37,941 bases of DNA from Minisyncoccota bacterium (GCA_016927565.1 JAFGMK010000006.1:1-37941); one strand, 5' to 3'; counted from the stretch's first letter, positions 16,102 through 23,858 are shown. Made by a program: numbers and translations. The notes: a model not told the origin generated them from the letters alone.

Positions 16102-16335
16102 ATAGGTTTTGATCAAGAAATAGTAATAACCGTTTGGCGGAAAGGACATTCTTCAAGCAAGTGGGATGCTAATGTCTGGCGAAAAGACGAGTTTGGCCAC
16201 TGGATGAAATTTCAAGACTACGGCGACAGAGATTCTAAATTCGGCTGGGAAATCGACCATATCAACCCCGATGGCGGTGACGGAATCGACAATCTAAGAC
16301 CACTTAACTGGAAAGTTAACGTAAGCAGAAATTAA
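16102..16335 (+). CDS. Small HNH-type protein, apparent AUA start
   Basis: A 77-codon frame, absent from the ORF track, encodes an HNH-like core: YGDRDSKFGWEIDHINPDGG followed by NLRPLNWKVN. The DH, the following Asn-rich loop and the final Asn fit the beta-beta-alpha-metal fold. A strong AGGAGG at 16089-16094 points to the ATA codon at 16102, spaced 7 nt, giving (M)GFDQEIVITVW. No ATG, GTG or TTG lies in frame before the conserved region, and the frame is closed by TAATAG upstream. HNH proteins are commonly found next to terminase genes in tailed phages and assist DNA packaging cleavage. Either AUA is a real start or the start codon has mutated. Confidence 0.6.
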   Translation: MGFDQEIVITVWRKGHSSSKWDANVWRKDEFGHWMKFQDYGDRDSKFGWEIDHINPDGGDGIDNLRPLNWKVNVSRN

Positions 16336-16346
16336 AAATTAAAAAA

Positions 16347-16381
16347 CCTGTTCGGCCAGGGAACCGAACTTAAATAACAGG
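16347..16381 (+). promoter_or_regulatory. Nested hairpin leader before the methyltransferase genes
   Basis: GTTCGG (16350-16355) pairs with CCGAAC (16364-16369). An alternative outer helix pairs CCTGTT (16347-16352) with AACAGG (16376-16381). The two helices share GTT, and the second ends in the first base of the terminator stem, so the two folds compete. This looks like an attenuation device. Confidence 0.4.
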
Positions 16382-16413
16382 ACCCTAGTTTTTAAAGCTA
16401 GGGTCTTTTTTTT
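16381..16413 (+). terminator. Intrinsic terminator/attenuator
   Basis: GACCCTAG (16381-16388) and CTAGGGTC (16398-16405) form a perfect 8-bp stem with a 9-nt loop followed by eight T. It ends only 16 nt before the next ATG, whose AAAGGAG follows the T-run, so it acts within the operon rather than at its end. Confidence 0.8.
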
Positions 16414-16428
16414 GAAAGGAGAAAATTA

Positions 16429-17700
16429 ATGAAAAAATTAAATATCGTATACATTGATATAAATGTTCCTATTCCTAGTGAATATAACCCAAGAACAAGT
16501 ACTAAATTTCAAGAGGAAAAACTTGACGAAAGTATAGGTGAATTCGATATTGTTCAGCCTCTTATTCTAAATTCTGCTCCCAATAGAAAAAACAAAATTA
16601 TCAGTGGTCATTTTCGTTGGCGAGAGGCCCAAAAGTTAGGATTTAAAAAAATTCCGGTTGTGCATCTAAGTATCCCTGACATCGATAAAGAAAAAAGGCT
16701 AAATTTGACCTTAAATCGGGTTTCTGGAGATTGGGATTATGAGCTTTTGAAAAGTTTTAAAATCGAAACACTTCTTGAATCGGGATTCGACGATTTTGAT
16801 CTGACCCATATTTTTGACGAGGTTCTGAGTGTTCAAAATGATGACTTCAACCTCGGTCATGAAATTTCGAAGATCAAAAAACCAAAAACTAAACCCGGAG
16901 ACCTGATTATTCTTGGCAACCATAGACTCTCTTGCTCAGATAGCTTAAATCCCAAAGCAATCAATAAACTCGTGGGCGATCACAAAATTAATATGCTCAA
17001 TTACGACCCGATTTACAATATCGGATTAGACTATAACAAAGGGGTCGGGACGCAAGGAAAATACGGCGGAAAAGTTAATGATAAAAAAAGCGATTCGGAA
17101 TACCGGGAGTTTTTAAAAACCGCACTGCAAAACGGACTGGATCACTGCTTACCGGATGCCCATATCTTTTGTTGGTGCGATGAGAAGTACATGGGGATGC
17201 TTCAGAGTCTTTATTCAGAATTAGGCATAAGTAATAAACGGGTCTGTCTCTGGATTAAAAATAATTCTTCACCGACTCCCCAGGTGGCTTTTAGTAAGGT
17301 TTTTGAAGCCTGTGTCTACGGGACGACAGGCTCGCCTTATTTATCTTCCTCGGTACGTAACTTGAATGAAATTATGAATGAAGAAGTGGGGACCGGAAAT
17401 AGGTTAATAGATGACATTCTAGACCTCTTCAATATTTGGTTAGTGAAACGTTTGAGCTCACAAGATTACGAACACCCAACTCAAAAACCGCCGACTTTGT
17501 ACGAAAAAGCATTCCGTCGCTGCAGTCGGCCGGGAGATATTATTCTTGATCTCTTTGGTGGTTCGGGGAGTCAGCTTGTTGCGGCCGAGCAGTTGAAAAG
17601 ACGGGTGTTTCTTTCGGAAATTGAGCCTATTTTTTGTGATGTGATTGTCTCCAGATATGAAAAATTAGCTAAAAGAAAGGCTGTATATGTCAATTCATAA
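16429..17700 (+). CDS. ParB-domain / beta-class DNA methyltransferase fusion
   Basis: The 423-aa product begins with a ParB/sulfiredoxin-like domain (residues 1-100): NPRTS at 20-24 and SGHFRWREAQ at 59-68. A DNA methyltransferase follows from about residue 155, in beta-class order. Motif IV is NYDPIYNIG at residues 191-199, where the family has DPPY. The target and C-terminal region follows (HPTQKPPTLYEKAFRRCS), then motif I (DLFGGSGSQLVAAEQLKRR). Such ParB-MTases are usual in phages upstream of terminases and protect phage DNA. The start has a strong AAAGGAG. It overlaps the next methyltransferase by 14 nt. The DPIY change may lower activity or alter the target base. Confidence 0.87.
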   Translation: MKKLNIVYIDINVPIPSEYNPRTSTKFQEEKLDESIGEFDIVQPLILNSAPNRKNKIISGHFRWREAQKLGFKKIPVVHLSIPDIDKEKRLNLTLNRVSGDWDYELLKSFKIETLLESGFDDFDLTHIFDEVLSVQNDDFNLGHEISKIKKPKTKPGDLIILGNHRLSCSDSLNPKAINKLVGDHKINMLNYDPIYNIGLDYNKGVGTQGKYGGKVNDKKSDSEYREFLKTALQNGLDHCLPDAHIFCWCDEKYMGMLQSLYSELGISNKRVCLWIKNNSSPTPQVAFSKVFEACVYGTTGSPYLSSSVRNLNEIMNEEVGTGNRLIDDILDLFNIWLVKRLSSQDYEHPTQKPPTLYEKAFRRCSRPGDIILDLFGGSGSQLVAAEQLKRRVFLSEIEPIFCDVIVSRYEKLAKRKAVYVNS

Positions 17701-18430
17701 AAATGAAATTTACCAACTAGGGCCACATTTGCTAGCTTGTGGGGATGCCTTGAATCCTGAAATTGTTAATAGACTTATCGGAAAGAAAAAGATTCCGTTA
17801 GTTTTAAGTGATATGCCCTATGCTATTGGCCTTGTTGAAAACAAGGTCGGGTTTAACCAAACAGGAAACAGAAAAAGGATAATCAATGATCATTTGCAGT
17901 CCGATGAAGAATATATGGTCTTCACTAAAAAATGGCTGGAATTAGTTAAGCCGCATTTAGCAGATAAAAATTCCTTTTATTTGTTCAACTCAGACAAAAT
18001 GATTTTTGCTATGCGAGAGGCAATAATTAAAGCTGGCTTTAAATTCTCACAACTTCTCATCTGGGTTAAAAACCATTCGGTTCTTGGCCGAATGGATTAT
18101 CTTGTCCAGCACGAGCTAATTGCTTACGGCTGGTATGGTACTCATAAATTTCAAAAGTCGCAGGATAAAACAGTCCTACTATGTCCTAAGCCCAACAAAA
18201 GCCCTCTTCATCCTACTATGAAACCAGTAAGTCTTCTTCGAAGACTGATTTTAAACAGTTCCAAGATTAGCGATTGGGTATACGATCCTTTCGCTGGATC
18301 TGGGAGCTTAGTAATAGCCTGCGAACAGACAAGAAGAAAAGCACTTCTTATCGAAATTGATCCCGATTACTGCCAAACGACAATTAACAGATTTGAAAAA
18401 TTTACTGGTATTAAAGCTAAAAAATTATGA
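17687..18430 (+). CDS. Second beta-class DNA methyltransferase
   Basis: The 247-aa enzyme lacks the ParB part but is paralogous to the preceding methylase: both share the entry L..H.L.C.D.LNP...N.L.G. Motif IV is SDMPYAIG (residues 41-48, DMPY instead of DPPY). The tail is HPTMKPVSLLRRLI and motif I is YDPFAGSGSLVIACEQTRRK. Size and motif order fit N6-adenine or N4-cytosine methylases of phages. It overlaps the upstream gene by 14 nt and the terminase small subunit by 4 nt (ATGA), so the four genes form one translationally coupled unit. Confidence 0.86.
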   Translation: MSIHKNEIYQLGPHLLACGDALNPEIVNRLIGKKKIPLVLSDMPYAIGLVENKVGFNQTGNRKRIINDHLQSDEEYMVFTKKWLELVKPHLADKNSFYLFNSDKMIFAMREAIIKAGFKFSQLLIWVKNHSVLGRMDYLVQHELIAYGWYGTHKFQKSQDKTVLLCPKPNKSPLHPTMKPVSLLRRLILNSSKISDWVYDPFAGSGSLVIACEQTRRKALLIEIDPDYCQTTINRFEKFTGIKAKKL

Positions 18431-18846
18431 ATAAACAAAAAACTACCATAAGAAAAAGAGTTAAAAATGATCAAGAGTTGATAATTAGTCAGCTTAAGAA
18501 AACGCCGATCATCCAAATTGCTTGTGAAAAAACCTCTATTGGCAGAAGCACTTATTACAGATGGTTAGAGAAATGTCCTGATTTTGCCAAAAAGGCAAGA
18601 GGGGCAATTAAAGAAGGAGAAAGCTTAGTTTCGGATCTAGCAGAATCACAGCTTATATCGGCAATAAGAGATAGAAATCTAACCTCGATAATTTTCTGGC
18701 TAAAAAATCATGATCCTGTATACAGCGATAAGGTTGAGTTGACCACTTCAAGAAATGAAGAAGAAAAACTAACCCCTGAACAGCAAAAATTAATCGAAAA
18801 AGCGCTGGCCATGTTAAAAGATGATGACATCCAAAAAAAGGACTAA
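18427..18846 (+). CDS. Probable terminase small subunit
   Basis: The 139-aa product has an N-terminal helix-turn-helix (IIQIACEKTSIGRSTYYRWLEKCPDF) of the kind in phBC6A51-type small terminases. A central helix follows (AESQLISAIRDRNLTSIIFWLKNHDPVYSDK), and the last 30 residues are acidic and flexible. Small subunits recognise the packaging site and recruit the large subunit. It lies directly before the large terminase gene, as in tailed phages. Confidence 0.75.
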   Translation: MNKQKTTIRKRVKNDQELIISQLKKTPIIQIACEKTSIGRSTYYRWLEKCPDFAKKARGAIKEGESLVSDLAESQLISAIRDRNLTSIIFWLKNHDPVYSDKVELTTSRNEEEKLTPEQQKLIEKALAMLKDDDIQKKD

Positions 18847-18850
18847 TTTT

Positions 18851-20437
18851 ATGGATATTAATAGTAAAATATTTAAAGCAATTATCAAAAACCGTCTAAT
18901 CAGAAAGACGCTGGCAAAGCTTAGTCATTATTACTTCTTCCACATATATCTTGCTCATCATATTCAATACGAAACCGCTCCTTTTCAAAAGGAAATAATA
19001 TCAATCACCGAAAACTTTAAACAGAAGTTTGCTATTCTCCTCGCCTTCCGTGGGTCTGCCAAGTCGACTTTAGTTTCTCTCTCATATACCATTTGGTCAG
19101 TAATTGGTAAGCAAAATCTTAAATTCATCCTTCTAATCAGTCAAACTCAAGGGCAAGCCAGGCAGCTACTGGCTAATATTAAAAGTGAATTCGAGTCAAA
19201 CGAGTTATTAAGAAAAGACTTTGGCCCTTTTGAAGACTCAAATGAGATTTGGAGATCAAATTCTCTGGTTTTGGCTCGATACAAATCCAAAATCATGGCA
19301 GCCTCTTTGGGCGAAAGCATTCGCGGCTATAAACATGGACAGTACCGGCCTCAATTAATAATTCTTGACGATATTGAGGACAATAACTCCATAAGAACAA
19401 AGGATAGCAGAGACAAAACATATAACTTTGTAACTAGCGACGTGATCCCGGCTGGTGATATCGAAACAAAATATCTTCTAGTAGGAAATCTTTTACATTC
19501 CGACTCAGTAGTTATGCGCTTTAAAAATGAGATTGAGGATGGCGATCGTGATGGGATTATTAAAAAATATCCTTTTTGGGATAAAGATAAAAAACCACTT
19601 TGGGCTACGAAATTTAACACAAAGAAATCTATCGAAAAACTCAAAAAAAGAGTCGGGAACGATAAAATTTTTAGACAAGAGTATTTGCTTGAAATCGTAT
19701 CCAACGAAGAACAGGTAATCGAAAGAAAATGGATTCAACGGTATGATAAATTGCCTCTTTTTGTGGGAAACGGTTATCGATATACAGCGATTGGAGTCGA
19801 CTTGGCCATTTCTGATAAAGATTCTGCTAATTTCACCTCTTTTGTTGCCGCTCATGTTTTTGGTCGTGGCGAAAACCTAAAAATATATATTCTTCCGCAC
19901 CCGGTAAACAAAAGAATGAAATTTTCAGAAACAGAAGACCAACTAAAGGCTCTGGTTGAAAGTCTTGGAGGTAAAGAACGAGTGAAAATTTACATTGAAT
20001 CCGTTGGATACCAAGAAGCTTTTGCTCAAAGAATGAGTCAATTGGGATACTATGCATACGGAGTTAGCGTTCATAGCGCCTCGAAAAGAGAAAGGTTGCT
20101 ATTCGTTTCAAACACGGTCAGAGCAGGCAAATCGGTCTTCCCTCCATCAGGTACTAGCGAACTTGAAGATCAGATGGTTAACTTTGGCGTTGAGAAATAT
20201 GATGATCTTGCTGACGCGTTTTCGATCTTGATCAAAAAAATAATGGAGGAGGACAAACAGTCAGATGGACCTATTATCGTCAGATCATCAGGTCTTTATC
20301 AATCAGTTCAGATAAATAGACACTGTTACACCAACCATCTTGGTTTAATGAAAAAAGATTGGGCAGACAGAGAGGATCAAGAAATTTTCAAAAAATACGG
20401 GATGAAGAATCCTCGGAGAATCTACGGGCTTCCTTGA
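18851..20437 (+). CDS. Terminase large subunit
   Basis: I place the start at the ATG at 18851 (MDINSKIF...), 4 nt after the small subunit, rather than the overlapping 18821 of the track; this gives 528 aa. The ATPase half has Walker A AFRGSAKST (residues 65-73), an ISQTQGQA strand and Walker B QLIILDDIEDN. The nuclease half shows AIGVDLAIS, IYIESVGYQEAF and a final acidic site YDDLADAFS. Both halves look intact, so this is a full-length DNA-packaging motor. It is followed by a terminator hairpin, not by a portal gene. Small ORFs on the opposite strand here are shadows. Confidence 0.93.
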   Translation: MDINSKIFKAIIKNRLIRKTLAKLSHYYFFHIYLAHHIQYETAPFQKEIISITENFKQKFAILLAFRGSAKSTLVSLSYTIWSVIGKQNLKFILLISQTQGQARQLLANIKSEFESNELLRKDFGPFEDSNEIWRSNSLVLARYKSKIMAASLGESIRGYKHGQYRPQLIILDDIEDNNSIRTKDSRDKTYNFVTSDVIPAGDIETKYLLVGNLLHSDSVVMRFKNEIEDGDRDGIIKKYPFWDKDKKPLWATKFNTKKSIEKLKKRVGNDKIFRQEYLLEIVSNEEQVIERKWIQRYDKLPLFVGNGYRYTAIGVDLAISDKDSANFTSFVAAHVFGRGENLKIYILPHPVNKRMKFSETEDQLKALVESLGGKERVKIYIESVGYQEAFAQRMSQLGYYAYGVSVHSASKRERLLFVSNTVRAGKSVFPPSGTSELEDQMVNFGVEKYDDLADAFSILIKKIMEEDKQSDGPIIVRSSGLYQSVQINRHCYTNHLGLMKKDWADREDQEIFKKYGMKNPRRIYGLP

Positions 20438-20480
20438 CTTCGGAACACGTTCGCGTCATTAATTTCATTGAGAATATAAG

Positions 20481-20505
20481 ATTGGAGAAATTGTCTCCGA
20501 TTTTA
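20481..20505 (+). terminator. Terminator after the terminase operon
   Basis: ATTGGAGA (20481-20488) and TCTCCGAT (20494-20501) form an 8-bp stem with one G-T pair and a 5-nt loop, followed by TTTAT. It would end the packaging operon. Confidence 0.55.
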
Positions 20506-20530
20506 TATAATCAAATTGACAATTTAAATA

Positions 20531-20719
20531 TTGCCTAAACTCAGAGGCGCAAGCCTCTGGGCATGGCAGGAAAACCAGTTCAGGGACGAGGGCTCCTCGT
20601 CAGTATTACCTGAACTGGTCACCAATCGAAAGGTTGGCGGGTGGAATCCGTAAGGCCCATCAGCTGGCGGGGAGCTTTTGTAGTAAATCCCCCTCCAGCA
20701 ATTAAGAATTGGAGGGAAA
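20531..20719 (+). ncRNA. Highly structured RNA leader, riboswitch- or omega-RNA-like
   Basis: About 190 nt of nearly continuous helices lie before the 20720 gene. P1 is 20542-20548/20553-20559 with a GCAA tetraloop. P2 is 20575-20584/20609-20618, extended by 20585-20591/20595-20601 and a 7-nt bulge AGTATTA. P3 is 20622-20627/20632-20637 with a GAAA tetraloop. P4 pairs GCTGG (20663-20667) with CCAGC (20695-20699) and GGGGA (20669-20673) with TCCCC (20688-20692). A competing helix pairs CCCTCCA (20691-20697) with TGGAGGG (20710-20716), hiding the Shine-Dalgarno of the ATG at 20720. Two GNRA loops suggest tertiary contacts. The segment CGTAAGGCC and the position ending in the ORF's ribosome site recall HEARO/IscB omega RNAs, but no IscB is present. 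No known class is confirmed. Confidence 0.6.
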
Positions 20720-21793
20720 ATGGCGATCATCATCTCAAAAAACGGCAAAAACGCAGTCAAAATCGATAAAAGCAATTTCAAACTGGAAGATCATCTTCAA
20801 CAGTATATCTATGACAACCCGGAAAGTATTCCCCTTTATGAGATTAAAGAAGACATTCGGCTTTTGATTCTGGCCAGAGAGTTTTCTACTAAAAGCGGAC
20901 CAATTGACGCTTTAGGGATAGACAAAGATGGCGAGATTTATCTGGTGGAAACAAAGCTTTACAAAAACCCAGATAAGAGAACCGTGGTGGCTCAGGTTCT
21001 GGATTATGGCGCTTCTCTCTGGTCAAATTACCGTGATTTTGCTGACTTTATCGAGCAAGTCGGAATTCATACCAACAAAGATTTTAACCAAACCTTAGGT
21101 CAAAGACTAGGCGAATTCTTTGGTATTTCAGAAGATGAAACCGATACCCTCCTAGAAAATACCAGAAGAAATTTAAGTGACGGTAATTTTAAATTCGTAG
21201 TCTTAATGAACCACCTTCATCCGCAATTAAAAGACTTAATCATTTTCCTAAACAACAACAGCGAATTTACGGTTTATGCGGTTGAATTGGAATACTATAA
21301 ACATCAGGATTTTGAAATCCTGATTCCCAAACTGTACGGTTCAGAGGTTAAAAAAGACCTGGGCAAATCAACTTCTTCAAGGATTGTTCCAGCAGACGAG
21401 GAGTTTTTAAATAGCTACAAGGATAGGCCGGAAATGGATAAGGTAAGAGAGTTACTGGAGTTTAAAAATGAGATTAAAGAAAACCCGGAAAAGTTTCCCA
21501 ATATCTTAGCTTCAAAATCACCTAAATATCTGAATTTCTACACGGTTACCTCGTTTGAAGATAAAGTTTCAATTAATTTGCCGATGAATCCGGAAGCTGA
21601 AGGCGGCGGTTTACAGATCTGGATCACCGATAAGAATAAAGATGGGGCTAATAAAGTACTCAACAAAAAAATCATTAAGTACGAAAGAATTCCTTCTAAG
21701 GGAAAACAATACGGGAAAGTAGCCAGGGTGGAATTAAAAGATCTATCAATTAGCGACTTTGAACGTTTTTTAAGAGAGTTGGCAAAGATTTAA
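20720..21793 (+). CDS. PD-(D/E)XK nuclease-like protein
   Basis: Within the first 120 residues of this 357-aa protein is a restriction-nuclease fold signature: PIDALGIDKDGEIYLVETK (Asp, then Glu-x-Lys) followed by AQVLDYG, where Gln fits the fourth conserved position seen in NucS/RecB-like enzymes. The C-terminal 120 residues (LNFYTVTSFEDKVSINLPMN...GLQIWITDKNKDGA) look like a separate beta-rich domain. The ATG at 20720 has GGAGGG just 3 nt before it, sequestered in one of the two possible RNA folds upstream. It lies between the packaging module and recombinase copy 2. It may be a defence or repair nuclease; substrate unknown. Confidence 0.78.
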   Translation: MAIIISKNGKNAVKIDKSNFKLEDHLQQYIYDNPESIPLYEIKEDIRLLILAREFSTKSGPIDALGIDKDGEIYLVETKLYKNPDKRTVVAQVLDYGASLWSNYRDFADFIEQVGIHTNKDFNQTLGQRLGEFFGISEDETDTLLENTRRNLSDGNFKFVVLMNHLHPQLKDLIIFLNNNSEFTVYAVELEYYKHQDFEILIPKLYGSEVKKDLGKSTSSRIVPADEEFLNSYKDRPEMDKVRELLEFKNEIKENPEKFPNILASKSPKYLNFYTVTSFEDKVSINLPMNPEAEGGGLQIWITDKNKDGANKVLNKKIIKYERIPSKGKQYGKVARVELKDLSISDFERFLRELAKI

Positions 21794-21843
21794 AAAAGTC
21801 ACTTTCCTCGGCTTGACTTAAGCTTCCCCTTGCGTCATTCCTT

Positions 21844-23154
21844 GTGTTGACAATGGATAACCAAACTCAGGAGACACCGATTAACTACTGCTTATATGCC
21901 CGAAAATCCAGCGAATCAGACGAACGGCAAGCAATGTCGATTGGTTCCCAGATTAAGGAAATGAAAGACTTGGCCAAAAGGGACAAACTTAATATTATTG
22001 ACGTTTATCAAGAAAGCCACTCAGCTAAAATCTCCAACACACGGCCAATCTTTGGCAAACTCCTAACTGATATCGTTCAGGGGAAATTCAACGGTATTTT
22101 AGCCTGGGCGCCGGACAGGTTAAGCCGGAATGCCGGAGACTTAGGAATGTTAGTTGACATGATGGACCAGGGGAAACTTCTTAAGATTAAAACTTATTCT
22201 CAAACTTTTTCTAATAATCCAAATGAGAAATTTTTGTTAATGATACTTTGTAGTCAGGCAAAACTGGAAAACGATCAAAAAGGAGAGAATGTAAAAAGAG
22301 GGATTAGAGCAAAATGTGAGCAAGGATGGCGACCAGGCATGGCACCTCTTGGATATTTTAACCGAGCGCATGCCGGGACTAAAGACATTATTATTGATCC
22401 CAAACAAGGGCCATTAGTCAAAGAGGCTTTTGAAAAAGTTGCTTTCCAAAATTGGTCGGGTAGAAAATTAAAAGAGTGGTTTGACAAAGTCGGGTTTGCT
22501 AATCGTTCAGGGAAACTAGCGACTCTGAGCCAAATTTATTTGATGTTAAAAAAACCATTTTATTACGGCAGGTTTGAATATCCAGAAGGAAGCGGCAATT
22601 GGTATCAGGGAGCTCATGAGCCATTGATTACCAAAAAACTTTTTGACAAAGTCCAGGAAAAATTAGTGGTTCCTAAAAAATCAAAGTGGGGTAGCCGGAA
22701 TGTACTTTTCAGAGATGTTTTTAAATGTGCCAGTTGCGGAGCAACAATAACCGGAGAAGAAAAGTTCAGGAAAAGAAAACAGGGGAATCCGAGAAGACAT
22801 GTTTATTACCAGTGCGCTAAGGCCAGAAACAAAAAATGCAAAGAAGTAATGCTAAGCGAGAAACAGCTAATCGGAGCACTAACAAGATATGTCAATTTTA
22901 TGAGCCTACACCATCCTCAAAAGATAAAACTAACCCACAAAGTAAAAACCGGTATGGAAACATACCGGAAAATCCGGGAGCAAGTATTGTTGCTTAAGGA
23001 TATTAATCCCGGCTCAGAAGAAATTTCATTTACTGAATACGCCAAGTATGTTCTCCGGGACGGATCTAACGAGGAAAAAAGGGAAATCGTCAAAGTATTC
23101 GGCAAGTATCTCTACATCCACGATAAGGAAGTTTGTTCGGCCCCAATAAGTTAG
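21844..23154 (+). CDS. Large serine recombinase (copy 2)
   Basis: At 436 aa it has the same layout as copy 1. The catalytic serine lies in YARKSSESDERQA, with DRLSRNAGDLG in the resolvase domain. A recombinase domain follows (PLGYF...MLKKPFYYGRFEYPEG...PLITKKLFDKVQ), then a zinc ribbon (CASCGATITG...YYQCAKARNKKC). The start is GTG at 21844 or ATG at 21853; the GTG-TTG preceding the ATG matches copy 1. It starts 50 nt after the nuclease gene and ends 8 nt before a convergent membrane-protein gene. Strong identity in the catalytic half with more difference in the DNA-binding part suggests paralogues with different attachment sites. Confidence 0.93.
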   Translation: MLTMDNQTQETPINYCLYARKSSESDERQAMSIGSQIKEMKDLAKRDKLNIIDVYQESHSAKISNTRPIFGKLLTDIVQGKFNGILAWAPDRLSRNAGDLGMLVDMMDQGKLLKIKTYSQTFSNNPNEKFLLMILCSQAKLENDQKGENVKRGIRAKCEQGWRPGMAPLGYFNRAHAGTKDIIIDPKQGPLVKEAFEKVAFQNWSGRKLKEWFDKVGFANRSGKLATLSQIYLMLKKPFYYGRFEYPEGSGNWYQGAHEPLITKKLFDKVQEKLVVPKKSKWGSRNVLFRDVFKCASCGATITGEEKFRKRKQGNPRRHVYYQCAKARNKKCKEVMLSEKQLIGALTRYVNFMSLHHPQKIKLTHKVKTGMETYRKIREQVLLLKDINPGSEEISFTEYAKYVLRDGSNEEKREIVKVFGKYLYIHDKEVCSAPIS

Positions 23155-23162
23155 TCAAAAAA

Positions 23163-23858
23163 CTAACGAATAACCAGTTCAGAAAACATACTTTCTTCTT
23201 TGTCTTTCCATTCGCCAGTCCACGACAATAAAAAGTGGCGACTAGTTTTTTTGGCATTATTACTATAAACAGAAACCTCAATTTTATATTTCCCTGGGGT
23301 TAGACAATCTTGTTGAGAATAGTACCTTTCGGGAAATTCAAAAATAAACTTATTAGATTCTTCATCTTTTTTAGAAAAACCCTTAAATACTGAGTGAAAT
23401 TTGTCATCTGGGTGTTGAACCCTGCCCAAATCACAATACATTTCCTTCCCTGGCTGGATAGTTCTTTTATATGGGTCTCTTATTCCCGACCATTTTAAAT
23501 TCACCGGTGTGAAGCTCTTATTTTTTACCATTTCTCCTGCGCTATTTTCCCTGAAGACATTTTCTAGAAACACTTCACAGTCTTCAGCTTGTGTTTTTCC
23601 GAAATTTTCGATAAGGAATCTAAAATAATAAACGGGGAAGTCGTAACCTCTCCCAACTCTACGAGTTTTGTGACAACCCGGGGGCGCCAGTTTGAACTTG
23701 ATCTTTAATCCTGGTTTGAAATAACGGTGTTTTAATCTTTCTGCAAAATATGGAGCAAGAACCGCCAATGCTCCCAATAGAAGCGTTGATCCGATTTGCA
23801 CCCAATCGCTGGTGGTTATTTGAGAGGATATTGACGCTGAGGTTGTAGAAACGATCAT
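23163..23858 (-). CDS. Uncharacterised membrane-anchored protein with beta-rich domain
   Basis: No family is recognised. A single membrane helix at about residues 19-40 (VQIGSTLLLGALAVLAPYFAERL) is followed by basic residues. The remaining 190 residues look like a beta-sandwich: PVYYFRFLIENFGKTQAEDC, a middle region, and GKYKIEVSVYSNNAKKTSRHF. The segment ENFGKTQAEDC resembles the 'N.G...A..v' strand of immunoglobulin-like prokaryotic domains. It converges with recombinase copy 2 and is transcribed from near 23894. It could be the last cargo gene of the island. Confidence 0.6.
   Translation of the reverse strand: MIVSTTSASISSQITTSDWVQIGSTLLLGALAVLAPYFAERLKHRYFKPGLKIKFKLAPPGCHKTRRVGRGYDFPVYYFRFLIENFGKTQAEDCEVFLENVFRENSAGEMVKNKSFTPVNLKWSGIRDPYKRTIQPGKEMYCDLGRVQHPDDKFHSVFKGFSKKDEESNKFIFEFPERYYSQQDCLTPGKYKIEVSVYSNNAKKTSRHFLLSWTGEWKDKEESMFSELVIR

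Larger units (their letters stand above)
1835..23858. mobile_element. Accessory island flanked by two serine recombinases
   Basis: Two same-strand serine recombinases lie about 20 kb apart, with defence genes, a LexA-like repressor, methyltransferases and a terminase pair between them. The exact ends are unknown. The left end is probably just before 1835. The right end could be after the recombinase at 23154 or after the membrane protein at 23858; the tRNA-Gln at 24058 already belongs to the chromosomal side. The interior looks more AT-rich than the 24-37 kb part. It may be one element, two elements in tandem, or a defence island with a decayed prophage beside it. Confidence 0.5.

Noticed and set aside
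20641-20690. Cobalamin riboswitch, because of GGTGGAATCC
   Set aside because: The B12 box and the CCCGC.ACTGT core are absent, and the following gene has no cobalamin link.
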